From NCBI GenBank assembly GCA_022842165.1, contig JALHQC010000037.1, positions 1-42,637 of the forward strand: a stretch of 42,637 nt of DNA, given 5' to 3'. This document shows, in pieces, positions 17,106 to 25,868 of the stretch. Position 1 is the stretch's first letter. Each line of letters starts with the position of its first letter. The position numbers and the translations under genes are program-made. The stretch is from a bacterium (GTDB lineage: Bacteria > Pseudomonadota > Alphaproteobacteria > Rhizobiales > Aestuariivirgaceae). The notes below the pieces were generated by a model. That model ran no database searches and was not told the origin of the DNA. It saw only the letters and a program-made list of their open reading frames with translations.

Positions 17106-17875
17106 TCCTTCACGGCCACCACGTAATTCAGCGGCATGCGGCCGCCGTCGACGTAAATCGTCTCGCCGGTGATGTAGCTCGCGTCATCGGAAGCGAGGAA
17201 GGCGGCGATGGAGGCGACTTCGGAGGGCTCGCCCGGGCGGCCCAATGGGGTTCTCGACATGACGCGTTTCACGGCGGCGGGATCGGCGACGACGCCCTTG
17301 TACATGTCGGTGCGGATCGAGCCGGGGCCGATGGCGTTGACGCGGATGCCGTGGGGGGCGAGGTAGATCGAGGTCGAGCGCGTCAACTGCGAGACGCCGC
17401 CCTTCGAGATGCAATAGGAGACGATCGTCGGGATGGCGAGCGTGTCGTTCACCGACGACATGTTGACGATGGCGCCGGGTTTGCGGCCTTGTTCGGCCTG
17501 GGCGATCATGTGCCGCGCGCAGGCCTGCAACATGAGGAACGAGCCCTTGAGATTGATGCCAAGCACGCGGTCGTAATCGGCTTCGGTGATGGACAGGAAA
17601 TCCTGCGCCATGGCGATGCCGGCGTTGTTCACCAGAATGTCGACGGCGCCGAATTTCGCGGCGACGCCATCGACCAGCGCGGTGACTTCGGATGATTTCG
17701 AAACGTCGCAGCGGACATAGGCTGCGCCGAGGGGTTTTGCGGCAGCTTCGCCGGCGGCGTCTTCGATATCGGCCATCACTACGGTGGCGCCATCGGCGGC
17801 AAAGCGCTCCGCAATGGCAAGCCCGATGCCGCGGGCGGCGCCCGTGACGATGGCGATACGGTCGTTCAGTCTCAT
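17102..17875 (-). CDS. Classical short-chain dehydrogenase/reductase
   Basis: The 257-residue protein has all classical SDR motifs: VTGAARGIGLAIAERFA (cofactor binding), NNAGIAM, the catalytic Ser (MSSVND), YCISK as Tyr-x-x-x-Lys and PGSIRTDM. An acidic residue after the second strand (MADIED) favours NAD(H) over NADP(H). Substrate unknown. It overlaps the GNAT gene, with which it is coupled. Confidence 0.92.
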   Translation of the reverse strand: MRLNDRIAIVTGAARGIGLAIAERFAADGATVVMADIEDAAGEAAAKPLGAAYVRCDVSKSSEVTALVDGVAAKFGAVDILVNNAGIAMAQDFLSITEADYDRVLGINLKGSFLMLQACARHMIAQAEQGRKPGAIVNMSSVNDTLAIPTIVSYCISKGGVSQLTRSTSIYLAPHGIRVNAIGPGSIRTDMYKGVVADPAAVKRVMSRTPLGRPGEPSEVASIAAFLASDDASYITGETIYVDGGRMPLNYVVAVKE

Positions 17876-17946
17876 GAAAATCTCCTGCGGTGTGGCGCTG
17901 GTGATAGCGGGTCGCCGCAGGAGATCAAGAGCCGTGATGGCGCGGG

Positions 17947-19998
17947 TCAGGCGCCGATGATGCCGCCATCCTCGCGGGTGATGACGAGGGTTGCCGAGCG
18001 CGGCACGGTGCCGTTGTAATCGGGGAAGCCGGAGCCGAAGTCGCCGCCTGCGAACTGCTCATCCGAGGCGTGGCCGCCCGGATGCTGGACGTTCACGAAC
18101 ATGGTCTTCTGGTCCGGCGTGGTCACGACGCCGGTGATTTCCTGGCCCCACGGCCCGGTGAGGAAGCGGCGCACCTCGCCGGTCTTGGGATCGGCGGCCA
18201 GCATGGCGTTCATGCCGAAGGGTTCCAGCGGGCCCTTCTGTTCGGGCGAGATGTCGCCCATGTCGGTCTGGATCCAGAGGCGCGAACTTGCATCGCACCA
18301 CAACCCGTCCGGGCAGGCGAACATGTTGTCGTCGTTCAGGGCCTCGCCGTTGAACAGCGCCGAAGATGCCTTGGAGCCGGCCAGAACGAACAGGTCCCAC
18401 TGGAAGGCGGTGGCGGCATGGTCGTTCTTGGCGTAGCGCCAGCGCACGATCTGGCCGAAGTTGTTTTCGGCGCGCGGGTTGACGGCGTCGACGGCTGTCT
18501 GGGTGCGGCGGTTGTTGTTGGTGAGAGTGAAGTAAACCTCGCCCGTTCCCGGATCGACGGCGCCCCATTCCGGACGGTCCATCTTGGTGGCGCCCGCCTT
18601 GTCGGCGGCGAGGCGGGTATTGACGAGGATATCGGCGAGATCGGCGAAGCCGTTCTCGGCCGTCAGGCCGTTCTGGCCGGGCGCAAGCGCCAGCCATTCG
18701 CCTGTGCCATCAGCATTGAACTTCGCAACATGCAGGGTTCCTTCATCGAGAAGGGCGCCTGACGCTGTGGCCGGATCGTAGGGCTGAGCTGACACAAACT
18801 TGTAGATATACTCGAAGCGTGAGTCATCGCCCGAGTAGCAGACCACGGGCTTTCCTGCGACAGCGGGTGCAAACACAATGCCTTCATGCGCGAAACGGCC
18901 CAATGCGGTGCGCTTCATCGGCACGGATGCGGCATCATAGGGGTTGAATTCAATCAGCCAGCCAAAGGAGTTGGGTTCGTTGCGATAGTCTTCCGCTGGG
19001 CTCGCGCCCTTGGCGGAGGCATCGAAGCGGGTGAATTCATCGGCACCGCCAGCAACTTTCTCCCAGCCGTAACGCGAGGCCTTGTCTGAGACACCGTAAC
19101 GCTTGTGCTCGCGCGGCAGGCTTGCCTCGCCGTCCTTCTTGTCGGTGTTGAGGAAGTAGCCTGCCCAGTTTTCTTCGGCCGACATGTAGGTGTTCCAGGG
19201 GGTGACGCCATGGGCGCAATTGTTGAGCGTGCCGCGCGTCTTCGTGCCATCGGGGCTGTATTTCGTGGCGAGGTGGGGGGAGCCCTTCACGGGGCCGGCG
19301 ATCGCCATCGGCGTCAGACCGGTGATGCGGCGGTTCAGCGGGTCGGCAACGATGGCCCATTGGCCGTCAGCGCCCTTCCTGATGCGGATGACGGAACAGC
19401 CATGACCGCTGATCTCGGCCAGGACCTCGTCCGCATCGCGCGCGCCACTGGCATCCATCACGACCATCTCGTTGTCGAGCTTCTGCCCCTTCCACTTTGC
19501 AGCGTGGAAGAAGCGGGGTTCGACATATTCATGGTTCATGACGAGGAGGCCATCGTCCGACGAGCCGTCAATGGGGAAGAAATGCATGCCGTCGTGATGG
19601 CTGCCGACCTGCATCGCCTGGTCCGTGCCGGTGATGGCGCCTGCCTTGTAGTCCGGCGCGGTGCCGTTAATGGGCGTGCCCCAGGGAGCGATGACCTGCA
19701 CCTTGTAGCCTTCAGGGACCACGACCTTGTCGTCCTTGCTGATGGGGACAGGCTTGAAGCCGAGGAGCGCGGAAGCGGAGGTTGATTGCGCAAGGGCGGA
19801 CTTCGAGGAGAGCGGCAGGCCGTAAAGGCCAGTTGCAAGTGCGGCAAGGCCGCCGATCAGGAAGCCGCGGCGCGAGGTGCGGGCGTCGACCACGTCATAG
19901 AAGGTTGCATTGTCGGATATGTTGCTTGGGCGTTCATCGCCATGGGCATAGTCGGGCGACTGGGTGTGATCGGCGTAATCATGCTCATAGGACGACAT
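17947..19998 (-). CDS. phoX: PhoX-type alkaline phosphatase, Tat-exported
   Basis: The 683-residue protein belongs to the PhoX family (DUF839). A twin-arginine signal sits about 43 residues in (TSRRGFLIGGLAALATGL), after a polar N-terminus rich in Asp and His. Visible family stretches are HHDGMHFFPIDG, VMNHEYVEPRFFH, NNCAHGVTPWNTYMSAEENW and WGAVDPGTGEVYFTLTNN. PhoX uses a calcium-iron cofactor to release phosphate from phosphomonoesters in the periplasm. I chose ATG 19998 because GGAG precedes it and the upstream extension is not conserved. A Pho-box-like site lies at 20076-20093. Confidence 0.9.
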   Translation of the reverse strand: MSSYEHDYADHTQSPDYAHGDERPSNISDNATFYDVVDARTSRRGFLIGGLAALATGLYGLPLSSKSALAQSTSASALLGFKPVPISKDDKVVVPEGYKVQVIAPWGTPINGTAPDYKAGAITGTDQAMQVGSHHDGMHFFPIDGSSDDGLLVMNHEYVEPRFFHAAKWKGQKLDNEMVVMDASGARDADEVLAEISGHGCSVIRIRKGADGQWAIVADPLNRRITGLTPMAIAGPVKGSPHLATKYSPDGTKTRGTLNNCAHGVTPWNTYMSAEENWAGYFLNTDKKDGEASLPREHKRYGVSDKASRYGWEKVAGGADEFTRFDASAKGASPAEDYRNEPNSFGWLIEFNPYDAASVPMKRTALGRFAHEGIVFAPAVAGKPVVCYSGDDSRFEYIYKFVSAQPYDPATASGALLDEGTLHVAKFNADGTGEWLALAPGQNGLTAENGFADLADILVNTRLAADKAGATKMDRPEWGAVDPGTGEVYFTLTNNNRRTQTAVDAVNPRAENNFGQIVRWRYAKNDHAATAFQWDLFVLAGSKASSALFNGEALNDDNMFACPDGLWCDASSRLWIQTDMGDISPEQKGPLEPFGMNAMLAADPKTGEVRRFLTGPWGQEITGVVTTPDQKTMFVNVQHPGGHASDEQFAGGDFGSGFPDYNGTVPRSATLVITREDGGIIGA

Positions 19999-20075
19999 GC
20001 GCTGCTCCGCTGGCTGAATTGATTGAGGCAGCCGGAAGGCACCAATTGCCTGACCCGGCATCCAACCCGAAAGCT

Positions 20076-20093
20076 ATGGCCCGTTTGTGACAG
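20076..20093 (-). promoter_or_regulatory. Possible Pho box upstream of phoX
   Basis: Read on the minus strand, a good half-site CTGTCAC is followed after 4 bases by GGGCCAT, which matches only four of seven positions of the second half of the consensus (CTGTCAT). It is about 80 bases upstream of the start. Weak by sequence; supported mainly by the identity of the gene. Confidence 0.3.
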
Positions 20094-20112
20094 ACGGATT
20101 ACGGCGCCGGTT

Positions 20113-20853
20113 TCAGAACAGGCCGCCCGAGTCCGGGTCGACGACGATCGAGGCGAGCGTCATGTGGCGGGGGCGGGAGAGCGCGAATATGACCGTCTCG
20201 ACGATGTCGCGATTGGTGGCCCATGACTTCGACTCAGGCGTGGCGTTCCATTCGGCCTCGTTCAAGGGCGAGATGTCCTTGATGTAGGAGGGGTAGATCG
20301 CCTGCACGCGGATGGGGCGGCCTTTCAGTTCCTGGCGAAGGCCGTCGTTCATGCCGGCCTGGCCATGCTTTGCCGCGTAGTAAGCGACGGAGGCGCCAAG
20401 CAGCGGGGTGTTGGCGATCCCGGAGATCGAGACGATGTTCATGATGTCGCCGGCGCCCGATTGCTCGAGCAGCGGAATCAATCCGCGCGTGAAGAGGAAT
20501 GTGCCGGTGACGATTCCCGTGATCGTCTGGCTGATGGCGTAGGCATCGCTCTGGTCCATCTTGCCAGGCAGCCATTGCGCGGCATTGTTGATGAGGATGT
20601 CGAGGGGCTTTGCTGCATCGCGCATGGCCTTGGCGAAGAGGGTGACGGCGCTGATATCGGCCATGTCGAGCGTGTGGGTCTCGGGCTTCCTGCCGGTGCG
20701 GAGCCTGATCGACTCGGCGAGCGATTTCAGGTTCTCGGTGTTGCGGCCGGTCATGATGATGTCGGCGCCCTGATCGGCGAGCGTCACGGCGAAGGCGGCG
20801 CCCAAGCCACGGCCCGCTCCGGTGACGATGATCCGCTTGCCCGAAAAGCTCAT
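20113..20853 (-). CDS. Short-chain dehydrogenase/reductase
   Basis: The 246-residue protein starts MSFSGKRIIVTGAGRGLGAA and keeps NNAAQW, the Ser in VSISGIA and the Tyr-x-x-x-Lys pair in AYYAAKHG. MTGRNTE after the second strand suggests a preference for NADPH. Substrate unknown. I chose ATG 20853, preceded by AAGGGGGAAAG; the longer frame overlaps the MFS gene. It follows the MFS gene by 13 bases on the same strand, so transporter and enzyme are probably one transcript. Confidence 0.92.
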   Translation of the reverse strand: MSFSGKRIIVTGAGRGLGAAFAVTLADQGADIIMTGRNTENLKSLAESIRLRTGRKPETHTLDMADISAVTLFAKAMRDAAKPLDILINNAAQWLPGKMDQSDAYAISQTITGIVTGTFLFTRGLIPLLEQSGAGDIMNIVSISGIANTPLLGASVAYYAAKHGQAGMNDGLRQELKGRPIRVQAIYPSYIKDISPLNEAEWNATPESKSWATNRDIVETVIFALSRPRHMTLASIVVDPDSGGLF

Positions 20854-20866
20854 GGTCTTTCCCCCT

Positions 20867-22012
20867 TCAGAAGGTATCCGCCGCCTGCACCGATCTTGAA
20901 TAGAACGCAATGACGAGGGCCGCAATGACGGTGAGGAAGAGGGCCGTGGGGAGGCTTGTCACCTGCGCGGCCAGGCCGATCATCGGGGGGCCGGCGAGGA
21001 AGCCCGCGTAGCCCAGGGTGGTAACCGCCGCGATGCCGCGGCCCGGGGCATCGGGCTCCAACCGGCCGCCGCCCGCAAACAGCACTGGCGCGATATTGCC
21101 CAGCCCCAGGCCTGCCAGAGTGAAGGCGGCCATCGCCACGTAAGGGTTTGGAACGAGGAGTGCCACGGCGGTGCCGCCCGCCGCCAGCCAGGCGCTGAGG
21201 GTGACCATGCGGACCGCGCCGACCTTCACGCGCAGCCAGTCGCCCGAGAGGCGGGAAACCGCCATGCCGCCCTGATAGAAGCCGAAGGCCAGGGCCGCGA
21301 AGCTGGCATCGACGAGGAATTTCTCGCGCATCATGATCGCCGCCCAGTCGAGGATCGAGCCTTCGATCATGAGCGCCAGGAAGCACAGGAGACCCAGGCC
21401 GACGGTCGCCCTCGTCGGCCAGGCAAAATGCGAGCCGGAGAGGCCCTTGTCGACCGTGGAGGGGAGGTAGAAGCGCAGGACGATGGCCTGGATGGTGATG
21501 CAGAGAGCCGAAATGACGATGGCCTGCACCGCCTCGCCATAGAGCTTCATCAGCCCAGCGCCGAGGAATGCTCCGATCATGCCGCCGATCGAGAAGCCGC
21601 CGTGCAGCATCGACATCGTTGGATGCTTCAGGGATTTTTCGACGGCGATGCCATGGGCGTTCATCGCCACATCCATGCTGCCGATGAACATGCCCATGAT
21701 GAAGCCAGCGACGACGAAGGTGAAGAGCGTTGGCGCGAAGATGGGACCGAAGAAGGCCAGGCAGAATGCAAAGCCCGTGAGCGCCACGAGCCTTGCGCTG
21801 CCGAACCGGTTGATAAGGACGCCAGCCGTCGGCATGGCGAAGACGGCACCCCCTGCGAAGGCCAGAAGCGCCAGGCCGAAGACGGCGGGGCCAACGTCGA
21901 GCCGTTCCTTGGCTAGTGGAATATGCGGCACCCAGGCGCCGACGAGGATGCCATGCAGCAGAAAGGTAGCGCCCAGGGCCCAGCGGGCCTGAGAGGGAGT
22001 GGCAGGGATCAT
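20867..22012 (-). CDS. Major facilitator superfamily transporter
   Basis: The 381-residue protein is hydrophobic with about twelve membrane segments and begins ATPSQARWALGATFLLHGIL. The loop between helices 2 and 3 carries LINRFGSARLV, the remains of the MFS A motif. This subgroup resembles the small FucP/YbjJ-like MFS proteins; the substrate is unknown. I start it at ATG 22012, where GGCAGGGATC precedes no better site; the long upstream frame is antisense to the DUF2189 gene. It is probably an operon with the SDR just downstream. Confidence 0.88.
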   Translation of the reverse strand: MIPATPSQARWALGATFLLHGILVGAWVPHIPLAKERLDVGPAVFGLALLAFAGGAVFAMPTAGVLINRFGSARLVALTGFAFCLAFFGPIFAPTLFTFVVAGFIMGMFIGSMDVAMNAHGIAVEKSLKHPTMSMLHGGFSIGGMIGAFLGAGLMKLYGEAVQAIVISALCITIQAIVLRFYLPSTVDKGLSGSHFAWPTRATVGLGLLCFLALMIEGSILDWAAIMMREKFLVDASFAALAFGFYQGGMAVSRLSGDWLRVKVGAVRMVTLSAWLAAGGTAVALLVPNPYVAMAAFTLAGLGLGNIAPVLFAGGGRLEPDAPGRGIAAVTTLGYAGFLAGPPMIGLAAQVTSLPTALFLTVIAALVIAFYSRSVQAADTF

Positions 22013-22151
22013 GATGCTCGCTTCGTTGTCCGGGCCGTTCACTAGCCGATTGCGAAAGCTGCCGCCACACGGCATTCTACCGGGACTGGTCCGAGGTTGG
22101 GGAACGGCGGACCGGGCCAACAAGAAACCGAAAAATTCCGGGAGGATCCCC

Positions 22152-22952
22152 ATGACCACGGAGCAGAATGCGGCGCTTGCGATGCGGCCGCCAGCGGTGA
22201 AGATCAATACCATCAGCTTTTCGGACGTGAAGGCCGCCCTTGCGGATGGCTGGCGCGATTTCAGGCGCGCGCCGCTGATCGGGCTGTTTTTCGGCGGCAT
22301 CTATGCGGCGGGCGGCATCGCCATCCTGCTGCTGCTCAACATCTGGCATCAACCGTGGTGGATCATTCCCATTGCGGTGGGCTTTCCGCTGATCGGGCCC
22401 TTCGTCGCCGTCGGCCTCTACGAGGTGAGCCGCCGGCTGATGGTGGGCGAGGCGCTGGAGTGGGGTGCGATCCTCACCGTGGTGCTGGAGCAGCGCAAGC
22501 GCCAGGTGTCGTGGATGGCCTTCGTCGTCCTCTTCATCTTCTGGATGTGGCTTTACGAAGTGCGCATGCTGCTGGCAATTTTTTTGGGCTTCAAGACGCC
22601 CTCGACGCTCGAGGGCTTCTTCAAGGTGGTGACGACGACATCGGAGGGAATAGGCTTCCTGATCGTGGGGTCCGGCGTCGGGGCGGGTCTTGCCTTCGTA
22701 CTGTTCTGCACGACGGTGATTGCTATCCCCTTGCTGCTCGACCGCGAGATCGACCTGATCACCGCCATCATCTCGAGCTTCAAGGCGGTGTTCCAGAATC
22801 TGGCGCCGATGATCGGCTGGGGCGTCATCGTGGCGGCGCTGACGATCGCGGCGCTGGTTCCGGTGTTCCTCGGGCTGCTTGTGGTGCTGCCGGTTCTGGG
22901 GCATGCCACGTGGCATCTCTACCGGCGGGTGATTGTGCTCGCGCCGCAATGA
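22152..22952 (+). CDS. DUF2189 inner-membrane protein
   Basis: The 266-residue protein has about six membrane segments. Family features are DGWRDFRRAPLIGLFFGGIY near the start, the turn SRRLMVGEALEWGAI in the middle, and DREIDLITAIISSFKAVFQN before the last helices. DUF2189 has no assigned function. GGGAGGATCC precedes the ATG. The arginase-fold gene follows after 12 bases, so they are probably co-transcribed. Confidence 0.9.
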   Translation: MTTEQNAALAMRPPAVKINTISFSDVKAALADGWRDFRRAPLIGLFFGGIYAAGGIAILLLLNIWHQPWWIIPIAVGFPLIGPFVAVGLYEVSRRLMVGEALEWGAILTVVLEQRKRQVSWMAFVVLFIFWMWLYEVRMLLAIFLGFKTPSTLEGFFKVVTTTSEGIGFLIVGSGVGAGLAFVLFCTTVIAIPLLLDREIDLITAIISSFKAVFQNLAPMIGWGVIVAALTIAALVPVFLGLLVVLPVLGHATWHLYRRVIVLAPQ

Positions 22953-22964
22953 AAGGAAGTTTTT

Positions 22965-23729
22965 ATGGCTGACCGCCGCATCGTCTCCCCGCGCTTTATC
23001 GGCAGGCTTTCGGGGGCGCCGCTGGCACTTTCCGCCCCGGGGGACAGGATGATCGCGGCGGCGCCGGGGGCGGGTGACGAGACGGAGAGCCTGTCGCCCA
23101 TTCACCAAGAACTCGCCGATGCGGTTGCCGATGCGGTGCGGGCGGGCGAACGGCCCGTCGCCATCGTCGGCGATTGCTGCCAGACCATTCCCGTCATGGC
23201 GGGGCTCGAGCGTGGCGGCATCCGGCCGGCGATCGTGTGGCTCGACAGCCATGGCGATTTCAATACGTGGGAGACGACGCCATCAGGATTTCTGGGCGGC
23301 ATGCCGCTTGCCATGCTGACTGGGCGCGGTGACCAGCGGATGATGGAAGCGGTGGGATTGGCGCCGATCGAGGATGCCCGCGTGCTGCTGAGCGATGGCC
23401 GCGACCTCGACCCCGGCGAGCGCGATCTGGTGCAGGCTTCCGGCATCCGCCACATGGAAAAGGTGATCGGCGTTCCGCATGTGCTGCCGGATGGGCCGAT
23501 CTATCTTCACGTCGATGCCGACCTGATCGACTGCCGCCTGGCGCCGGCCTTTCTCTATGCGGTGAAGGGCGGGCCTTCGCCCGAAGGTCTGGCAGCGGTG
23601 ATCGAGGCGGTGATGGCTTCGGGGCAGGTGGTGGCGGTGAGTGTCACCGCCAGCTGGGATGCGGCCAAGGATGAGGATGGCGCGACGGCCGCGGCGGTGA
23701 AGCGGGCGGTGGGCGGGCTGCTGGGTTAG
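22965..23729 (+). CDS. Arginase/deacetylase-fold (ureohydrolase) family protein
   Basis: The 254-residue protein has the metal motifs of the ureohydrolase family: DSHGDFN (D-x-H-x-D, about residue 93) and DADLID (D-x-D, about 187). The first canonical motif, GGDHS, reads GDCCQ, so the His that binds one manganese is a Cys. Arginases, agmatinases and formiminoglutamases hydrolyse guanidino or amidino groups with two Mn ions; the substitution makes the substrate uncertain. It has AAGGAAG before the ATG and follows the DUF2189 gene closely. Confidence 0.82.
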   Translation: MADRRIVSPRFIGRLSGAPLALSAPGDRMIAAAPGAGDETESLSPIHQELADAVADAVRAGERPVAIVGDCCQTIPVMAGLERGGIRPAIVWLDSHGDFNTWETTPSGFLGGMPLAMLTGRGDQRMMEAVGLAPIEDARVLLSDGRDLDPGERDLVQASGIRHMEKVIGVPHVLPDGPIYLHVDADLIDCRLAPAFLYAVKGGPSPEGLAAVIEAVMASGQVVAVSVTASWDAAKDEDGATAAAVKRAVGGLLG

Positions 23730-23739
23730 CGGCAGAGGG

Positions 23740-23773
23740 AGCTGGGCCCCCGCTTTCGCGGGGGTGACGGCTC
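23740..23773. repeat. Palindromic repeat element, copy B (single arm)
   Basis: One hairpin arm: AGCTGGGCCCCCGC, a 4-base loop region, then GCGGGGGTGACGGC. It differs from the right arm of copy C (32324-32356) at a single base. It lies between two convergent genes and may act as a bidirectional terminator. Confidence 0.8.
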
Positions 23774-23783
23774 GTGGGTGTGG

Positions 23784-25700
23784 CTAGACGCCGATCCCCT
23801 TCTTTGCCAGGGCGGCGCGGATTTCGTCGAGGATCGCCGGATCGTCGATCGTCGCCGGGGCCTTGAACTCCTCCTTGTCGGCGATCTTCCGCATGGTGGC
23901 GCGAAGGATCTTGCCGGAGCGGGTCTTCGGCAGGCGCGGCACCACGGCGACGGTGCGGAGTGCTGCAACAGCGCCGATCTTCTCGCGCACGCGGGCGACG
24001 CATTCCTTCTCGATGTCGGCGGCTTCGCGCGCGACGCCGGCCTTCAGCACCACGAAGCCCACCGGCACCTGGCCCTTCAATTGATCGGCGATGCCGATGA
24101 CCGCGCATTCGGCGACGTTGGGGTGGCCGGCCAGCACCTCTTCCATGCCGCCCGTGCTCAGGCGATGGCCGGCGACGTTGATGATGTCGTCGGTGCGGGC
24201 CATGATGTAGAGATAGCCGTCGTCATCCATGAAACCTGCATCCGCCGTCTCATAGTAGCTGGGGAAATGGGTGAGGTAGGATTTGCGGAAGCGCTCGTCA
24301 TTGCCCCACAGCGTGGGGAGGCAAGAGGGCGGCAGCGGCAGCTTCACGCAGATGGCGCCGAGGACCCCGCGCTTCACTTCATGGCCGCCTTCATCGAGAA
24401 CGTGAATGTCATAGCCCGGCATCGCCACGGTGGGGGAACCGTGCTTAACAGGGAGCATCCCGAGACCCACCGGGTTTGCGGCAATCGACCAGCCGGTCTC
24501 GGTCTGCCACCAGTGATCGACGACCGGAATCTTCAACTGGTCTTCGGCCCATTTCACCGTGTCCGGGTCGGCGCGCTCGCCGGCGAGGAAAAGGGTGCGG
24601 AGCGATTTGAGATCGTATTTGCGGATAAAGTTTCCCTCCGGGTCTTCCTTCTTGATCGCCCGGAAGGCGGTGGGCGCGGTGAACAGCGCCGCGACGCCAT
24701 ACTCCTCGACGATGCGCCAGAAGGTGCCGGGATCGGGCGTGCCGACGGGCTTTCCCTCGAACACGATGGTGGTGGCGCCCTGAAGGAGCGGCGCATAGAC
24801 GATGTAGGAGTGGCCGACGACCCAGCCCACGTCGGACGCCGCCCAATAGACTTCGCCCGGCTTGATGCCGTAGATCGCCTCCATCGACCAGCGCAGCGCC
24901 ACCATGTGGCCGCCATTGTCGCGGACGACGCCCTTGGGCTGGCCGGTGGTGCCCGAGGTATAGAGGATATAGAGCGGATCGGTGGCCTTGACCGAGACGC
25001 AGCCGGCCTGGCGGCCGAAGCCGCGGGCGACGGAAACGATATCGGCCCAGTCATGATCGCGGCCGGCTTTCAGTTCCGCCGTCACCTGCTCGCGCTGGAA
25101 GATGACGCAGGCCTCGACCTTGTGGGCGGCGATGTCGAGCGCCTGATCGAGCAGCGGCTTGTAGGCGATGACGCGGCCCGGTTCGATGCCGCAGGAGGCG
25201 GTGAGGATGGCTCTGGGCTTTGCATCGTTGATGCGGGTGGCAAGTTCGGGGGGCGCGAAGCCGCCGAAGACGACGGAATGAATGGCGCCCAGGCGCGCGC
25301 AGGCCAGCATGGCAAACAGCGCCTGCGGGATCATCGGCATGTAGAGGATGACGCGGTCGCCCTTCCTCACGCCGATATCCTCGAGGGCTGCGGCCAGCGT
25401 CGAGACTTCATCAAGCAGTTGGGCGTAGGTGTATTTCGCCTTGGCGCCGGTGATGGGGCTGTCGTAGATGACGGCCAGGCGCTCGCCGTGGCCGGCCTTC
25501 ACGTGGCGGTCCACCGCGTTCCAGCAAGTGTTGCATTCGGCGCCGACGAACCAGCGGTCGAGGCCTTCCTTGCGGGCATAGACCTCGTGCCACGGGCTGA
25601 TCCAGTCGATGGCTTTTGCCGCATCCGCCCAGAAGGCGAGCGGGTCTTTCTTCCAGCTGGCATAGACCTCGTGATAGCGGCTTTTTCCGTGGACGTTCAT
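23784..25700 (-). CDS. prpE: Propionyl-CoA synthetase (propionate-CoA ligase)
   Basis: The 638-residue protein is an acyl-adenylate synthetase of the PrpE/Acs class. Motifs: the phosphate loop YTSGTTGQPKG (with the PrpE-like VVRDNGGH after it), WWQTETGWS, the hinge Asp in YETADAGFMDDDGYLY, and the C-terminal catalytic Lys in TRSGKILRATMRKI. The start SRYHEVYASWKKDPLAFW and the phrase WFVGAECNTCWNAVDRHV are typical of PrpE rather than acetyl-CoA synthetase. It makes propionyl-CoA from propionate, ATP and CoA. No prp or methylmalonyl gene is beside it. I used ATG 25700; the longer frame is unconserved. Confidence 0.93.
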   Translation of the reverse strand: MNVHGKSRYHEVYASWKKDPLAFWADAAKAIDWISPWHEVYARKEGLDRWFVGAECNTCWNAVDRHVKAGHGERLAVIYDSPITGAKAKYTYAQLLDEVSTLAAALEDIGVRKGDRVILYMPMIPQALFAMLACARLGAIHSVVFGGFAPPELATRINDAKPRAILTASCGIEPGRVIAYKPLLDQALDIAAHKVEACVIFQREQVTAELKAGRDHDWADIVSVARGFGRQAGCVSVKATDPLYILYTSGTTGQPKGVVRDNGGHMVALRWSMEAIYGIKPGEVYWAASDVGWVVGHSYIVYAPLLQGATTIVFEGKPVGTPDPGTFWRIVEEYGVAALFTAPTAFRAIKKEDPEGNFIRKYDLKSLRTLFLAGERADPDTVKWAEDQLKIPVVDHWWQTETGWSIAANPVGLGMLPVKHGSPTVAMPGYDIHVLDEGGHEVKRGVLGAICVKLPLPPSCLPTLWGNDERFRKSYLTHFPSYYETADAGFMDDDGYLYIMARTDDIINVAGHRLSTGGMEEVLAGHPNVAECAVIGIADQLKGQVPVGFVVLKAGVAREAADIEKECVARVREKIGAVAALRTVAVVPRLPKTRSGKILRATMRKIADKEEFKAPATIDDPAILDEIRAALAKKGIGV

Positions 25701-25868
25701 GGGCGGCCTCGCTTGCGGGATTCCGAGGCTGTTATCGGCGCGTCGGTGGCCTCCGCGCAAGTGGCGCGTGGCTTAGCAATTGGTCGTGCCGGAAGACTGC
25801 TGCGGCGGGTTTAGCCAATCTTAAGCAGGCTTTGCCATCGTCTTCCGCGAGTTCCGGAGGACGGTCGA

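Noticed and set aside
23778-25814. 678-residue plus-strand frame opposite prpE
   Set aside because: It mirrors prpE in a GC-rich codon context; prpE has all catalytic motifs and this frame has none.
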